NCBI GenBank assembly: GCA_020634375.1
Contig: JACKBX010000004.1
Span: 248,001-312,000, forward strand
Direction of reading: 5' to 3'
Length of the DNA stretch: 64,000 nucleotides
Source: Ardenticatenaceae bacterium
Lineage (GTDB): Bacteria; Chloroflexota; Anaerolineae; Promineifilales; Promineifilaceae
Both the position numbers and the translations under genes were made by a program. The notes beneath the pieces are model-generated. The model was not told the origin of the DNA. It did not search any database and worked only from the letters and a program-made list of their open reading frames with translations. Positions 61,527 to 64,000 of the stretch are shown one piece after another; position 1 is the first letter of the stretch; every line of letters starts with the position of its first letter.

Positions 61527-62297
61527 ATGACTAAAATCTACGCAATCGTAAACCAAAAAGGCGGCGTGGGAAAAACCACGAGCGTCATTAATCTGGCCGC
61601 AAATTTGGCGGAAAACGGCCGTCGAGTCCTCATCGTAGACATCGATCCCCAGGCCAATGCCACATCCGGCATCGGTATTGACAAAAACGACCTGGAACGC
61701 TCCATGTATGATTTGCTGCTGGAGGAGTCTACAGCGGTCGATGCCACCATACATCAAGAAGAGTTCCGCCTGGACGTGATCCCTTCTCATCCGGCGCTGG
61801 CTGGGGCAGAAGTGGAATTGGTGAATGCCATCGGGCGGGAATACCGGCTGCAAAAGGGATTGGATGGGCTGAACGGCCGTTACGACTACATCCTCATCGA
61901 CTGCCCCCCCAGCCTGGGATTGCTCACCGTCAACGCCCTCACCGCTGCCAAAGACGGCGTGATCATCCCCGTGCAATGCGAGTACCTGGCATTGGAAGGG
62001 CTAACCCAACTGGTGCAAACCGTTGAACTGGTACAAAAATACCTCAACCCCAACTTAAAAGTGCGCGGCCTGATTATGACCATGTACGACAGCCGCACCA
62101 ACCTCAGCCGCCAAGTGGTAGAGGAAGTGCGCCGCTACTTCCCCGGCAAAGTCTTCCGCACTATCGTACCGCGCAATGTGCGGCTCAGTGAAGCGCCCAG
62201 CTACGGCCAGCCCATCACTGCCTACGCTCCCAAATCACCGGGGGCGATGGCCTACAAAGTCTTAACCGCCGAACTAATCAAAGGCGATAAGAGCTAG
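61527..62297 (+). CDS. parA: Chromosome-partitioning ATPase ParA/Soj
   Basis: A 256-residue deviant-Walker ATPase. Walker A is K-G-G-V-G-K-T-T-S with both signature lysines, followed by I-V-D-I-D-P-Q-A-N-A-T (about 37-47) and I-D-C-P-P-S-L-G (about 122). ATG 61527 is preferred to an upstream TTG. The length fits chromosomal Soj-type ParA without an N-terminal regulator domain. It acts on nucleoid DNA with ParB for origin segregation. Confidence 0.95.
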   Translation: MTKIYAIVNQKGGVGKTTSVINLAANLAENGRRVLIVDIDPQANATSGIGIDKNDLERSMYDLLLEESTAVDATIHQEEFRLDVIPSHPALAGAEVELVNAIGREYRLQKGLDGLNGRYDYILIDCPPSLGLLTVNALTAAKDGVIIPVQCEYLALEGLTQLVQTVELVQKYLNPNLKVRGLIMTMYDSRTNLSRQVVEEVRRYFPGKVFRTIVPRNVRLSEAPSYGQPITAYAPKSPGAMAYKVLTAELIKGDKS

Positions 62298-62311
62298 AGG
62301 AGAATGAGCAT

Positions 62312-63196
62312 ATGACCAAAAAGAAGGGCGGACTAGGACGTGGTTTAGGGGCATTGATTCCGGGGCCAGAGGAAACGGCCGTTTCTCCAGAAACGGCCGC
62401 CACCGGCCTGCAAACCGTCCCCATCACCAACATCCAACCCAATCCCCACCAGCCCCGCACCGTTATGGATGGGGAAAAGCTGGAAGAATTGGCTGCCTCC
62501 ATTCGTGAGCATGGTCTCATCCAACCCCTCATCGTCACTTCACAAGGGGATGGCAGTTACACCCTCATCGCTGGCGAGCGCCGTTGGCGTGCCTCGCAAG
62601 AAGCCGGTCTTGCAGAAGTACCCGTCATCGTTAAAGAGGCGACCCCGCAGGACATGTTGGAACTAGCGATTATCGAGAACATTCAACGCGCCGATCTGAA
62701 TCCCCTTGAAGAGGCCTATGCCTATCAACAGCTCATAGACGAATTTGGTCTGACACAAGACAAAGTCTCGCAGCGCGTGGGTAAGGCCCGTTCCACTGTT
62801 GCCAATCTGGTGCGCTTACTTGATTTGCCGGCCAATATTCAGCAAGCCGTTAGCGATGGCGAGATTAGCGGCACGCACGCCCGCGTGCTGTTGCAACTGT
62901 CCACCCCAGAGGCGCAAACCAGCGCCATGAATCAAATCATCAAGCTCAATTTGAGTGTGCGCCAGACGGAAACGCTGGTTGCCAATTTGTTAGCGCCCAA
63001 GAAATCGCAGTCCAAACCGCGTCCGGCGCTGCCTGTTGAATTGGCTGCACTGCAAACTAAATTTGAAAGCCGCCTGGGGACACGGGTTGCCATCCAAAAA
63101 AGTGGCAAGGGCGGCAAAGTCATCCTGCATTATTATTCCGATGAAGAGTTGCAAGCCATTTACGATGCTATTGTGGGTGATGAGGAGGAACGGTAG
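62312..63196 (+). CDS. parB: Chromosome-partitioning protein ParB/Spo0J
   Basis: A 294-residue CTP-dependent clamp. The N-terminal K-K-G-G-L-G-R-G-L-G-A-L-I-P binds ParA. The CTP/nuclease-like domain has N-P-H-Q-P-R (about 44), G-E-R-R-W-R-A (about 91) and I-E-N-I-Q-R-A-D-L-N-P-L-E-E-A (about 120). The helix-turn-helix (S-Q-R-V-G-K-A-R-S-T-V-A-N, about 150) recognises parS. The C-terminal 50 residues form the dimer domain. GAGGAG lies upstream of the ATG. No convincing parS site was seen in the window. Two palindromes or near-palindromes lie in the N-terminal linker. Confidence 0.95.
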   Translation: MTKKKGGLGRGLGALIPGPEETAVSPETAATGLQTVPITNIQPNPHQPRTVMDGEKLEELAASIREHGLIQPLIVTSQGDGSYTLIAGERRWRASQEAGLAEVPVIVKEATPQDMLELAIIENIQRADLNPLEEAYAYQQLIDEFGLTQDKVSQRVGKARSTVANLVRLLDLPANIQQAVSDGEISGTHARVLLQLSTPEAQTSAMNQIIKLNLSVRQTETLVANLLAPKKSQSKPRPALPVELAALQTKFESRLGTRVAIQKSGKGGKVILHYYSDEELQAIYDAIVGDEEER

Positions 63197-63246
63197 ATAG
63201 AGTGCAGAGATAGAGGAAGACCATTCTGCTCTCTATCTCTATCTAC
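63193..63246. repeat. Heptad GATAGAG-type inverted repeat after parB
   Basis: GTAGATAGAG (63193-63202) is inverted exactly at 63237-63246. The arms are built of GATAGAG-TGCAGAG-ATAGAGG words. It overlaps the parB stop. Confidence 0.75.
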
Positions 63247-63265
63247 ACTCTACCCTTGTAACACG

Positions 63266-63922
63266 ATGTTCAAAAAAGACTACATTATGCGTATGATTGA
63301 GCAGGTAACGGCCGTGCTCACGCAAGTATTGGCGCTGGGCAATGGCCGCCAGTACGATGAGGCTTTTCTGCTCACCAGTGGCACGCTGCGCGACCTGACC
63401 GGTCTTGGCTCGGCGGCCCTGCGGCAGATTCCCGCCGAGGCGCTGCTGGACCGCTTGATGATGCAAGATGATTTGGGCTGGGTGGAAACGGCCGTTTCCA
63501 TTGCCACCCTCCTGCACCAAGAAGGGCTGCTCCATGCCGAGAAAGGCAACGAACTGGCAGCTTACGAAAGCCACCAGCAGGCATTGCAAATTCTCTTGAC
63601 CACCCACCAGCGCCGACCAGATGCCGATTGGCCGGAAATGGCTCCCACTATCCCTTCGCTGCTTTCCTATTTAGATGCCATTATCTTACCCGGCGAAACG
63701 TACGCGCAGCTTTTGCGCTATTTTGAAGAGCAGGGCGATTACGGCCGTGCTGAAGACGCCCTTTTCACCTGGCGTGATGCCCTGCCTGACGATGGCAACG
63801 CGCTCGAACTCGGTGACGATTTTTATCACCGGCTGCTGCAAAAAAGCGACCACGATCTGGAAAATGGTAATTTACCCCGCGCCGAAGTCCGCGCTGGGCT
63901 GGCTGATCTCACCGCTGACTGA
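63266..63922 (+). CDS. Helical-repeat protein, DUF6483-like
   Basis: A 218-residue protein starting M-F-K-K-D-Y-I-M-R-M-I-E-Q, which I associate with DUF6483 proteins of Chloroflexota and Firmicutes. It is all alpha-helical, with TPR-like segments: L-H-A-E-K-G-N-E-L-A-A-Y-E-S-H-Q-Q-A-L (about 88-107) and F-E-E-Q-G-D-Y-G-R-A-E-D-A-L-F (about 150-165). No catalytic motif. Function is unknown. It follows parB, separated by the heptad repeat. Confidence 0.75.
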   Translation: MFKKDYIMRMIEQVTAVLTQVLALGNGRQYDEAFLLTSGTLRDLTGLGSAALRQIPAEALLDRLMMQDDLGWVETAVSIATLLHQEGLLHAEKGNELAAYESHQQALQILLTTHQRRPDADWPEMAPTIPSLLSYLDAIILPGETYAQLLRYFEEQGDYGRAEDALFTWRDALPDDGNALELGDDFYHRLLQKSDHDLENGNLPRAEVRAGLADLTAD

Positions 63923-63971
63923 AATTGATTCCTAAAAATCTCCGTATCCCCTGTAAAAAAAGACACGACTC

Positions 63972-64000
63972 ATGCAAAAACAACTCATTCAAGAAAAGCT
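63972..64000 (+). CDS. Possible start of a gene cut by the window edge
   Basis: An ATG at 63972 opens M-Q-K-Q-L-I-Q-E-K and runs off the end. No good ribosome site is visible, so this is tentative. Confidence 0.25.

Overview
This 64 kb window looks like chromosomal DNA from an uncultured or little-studied member of the Chloroflexota (Anaerolineae/Ardenticatenia-like). The basis is the style of the proteins: sugar-binding lipoproteins with long V-E-V-T linkers, beta-helix surface proteins ending in a short Y-L-P tail, a DnaE-type replicase, a DUF6483-type protein, CpaB/SAF proteins and a parAB pair. No 16S gene is present, so the phylum is an inference. Genes lie in short operons on both strands, with sigma70-type promoters and strong Shine-Dalgarno sites.

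Layout. 1-2.1 kb: two secreted beta-helix proteins. 2.2-9.9 kb: a LacI-controlled operon (regulator, binding protein, two permeases, GH13 phosphorylase most like glucosylglycerate phosphorylase, GT4 glycosyltransferase) behind a very clear promoter/operator. 10-15.1 kb: VIT/VWA protein, DUF92 membrane protein, glutamate dehydrogenase. 15.3-21.2 kb: ssb with a 5.5 kb Tn554-like element at its 3' end, made only of three tyrosine-recombinase genes and a TnpC-like gene. 21.2-26.3 kb: Calx-beta/beta-helix surface protein, APH-fold kinase, ALDH7-type dehydrogenase. 26.7-33.2 kb: two KimA-like potassium transporters and an APC permease with stress-protein domains. 33.3-41 kb: a repeat protein, a glycosyltransferase/FemAB-like/DegT aminotransferase operon, a lamin-tail surface protein and two stand-alone polyketide-type acyltransferases. 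41.3-45.2 kb: dnaE. 45.3-55 kb: a 2124-residue surface protein and a second sugar ABC importer. 55.1-55.6 kb: tRNA-Sec on one strand and tRNA-Phe, -Gly, -Cys on the other. 55.8-64 kb: DtxR regulator, NUDIX regulator, two CpaB-like proteins, FtsB-like protein, PfkB kinase, parA, parB and a DUF6483-type gene.

The strongest signal no gene explains is the palindrome ACGGCCGT (extended form AACGGCCGTT). I count about 87 copies by eye where about one is expected by chance. They occur in coding DNA in all three reading frames, between genes and inside a terminator, and resemble HIP1 of cyanobacteria. The recombinase element holds a single copy, which supports recent arrival. A second genome-style signal is a set of intergenic heptad-periodic repeats, different in sequence at each locus and often arranged as inverted pairs at gene boundaries.

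Coordinates and counts were read by eye. Family names rest on remembered motifs, not on searches.
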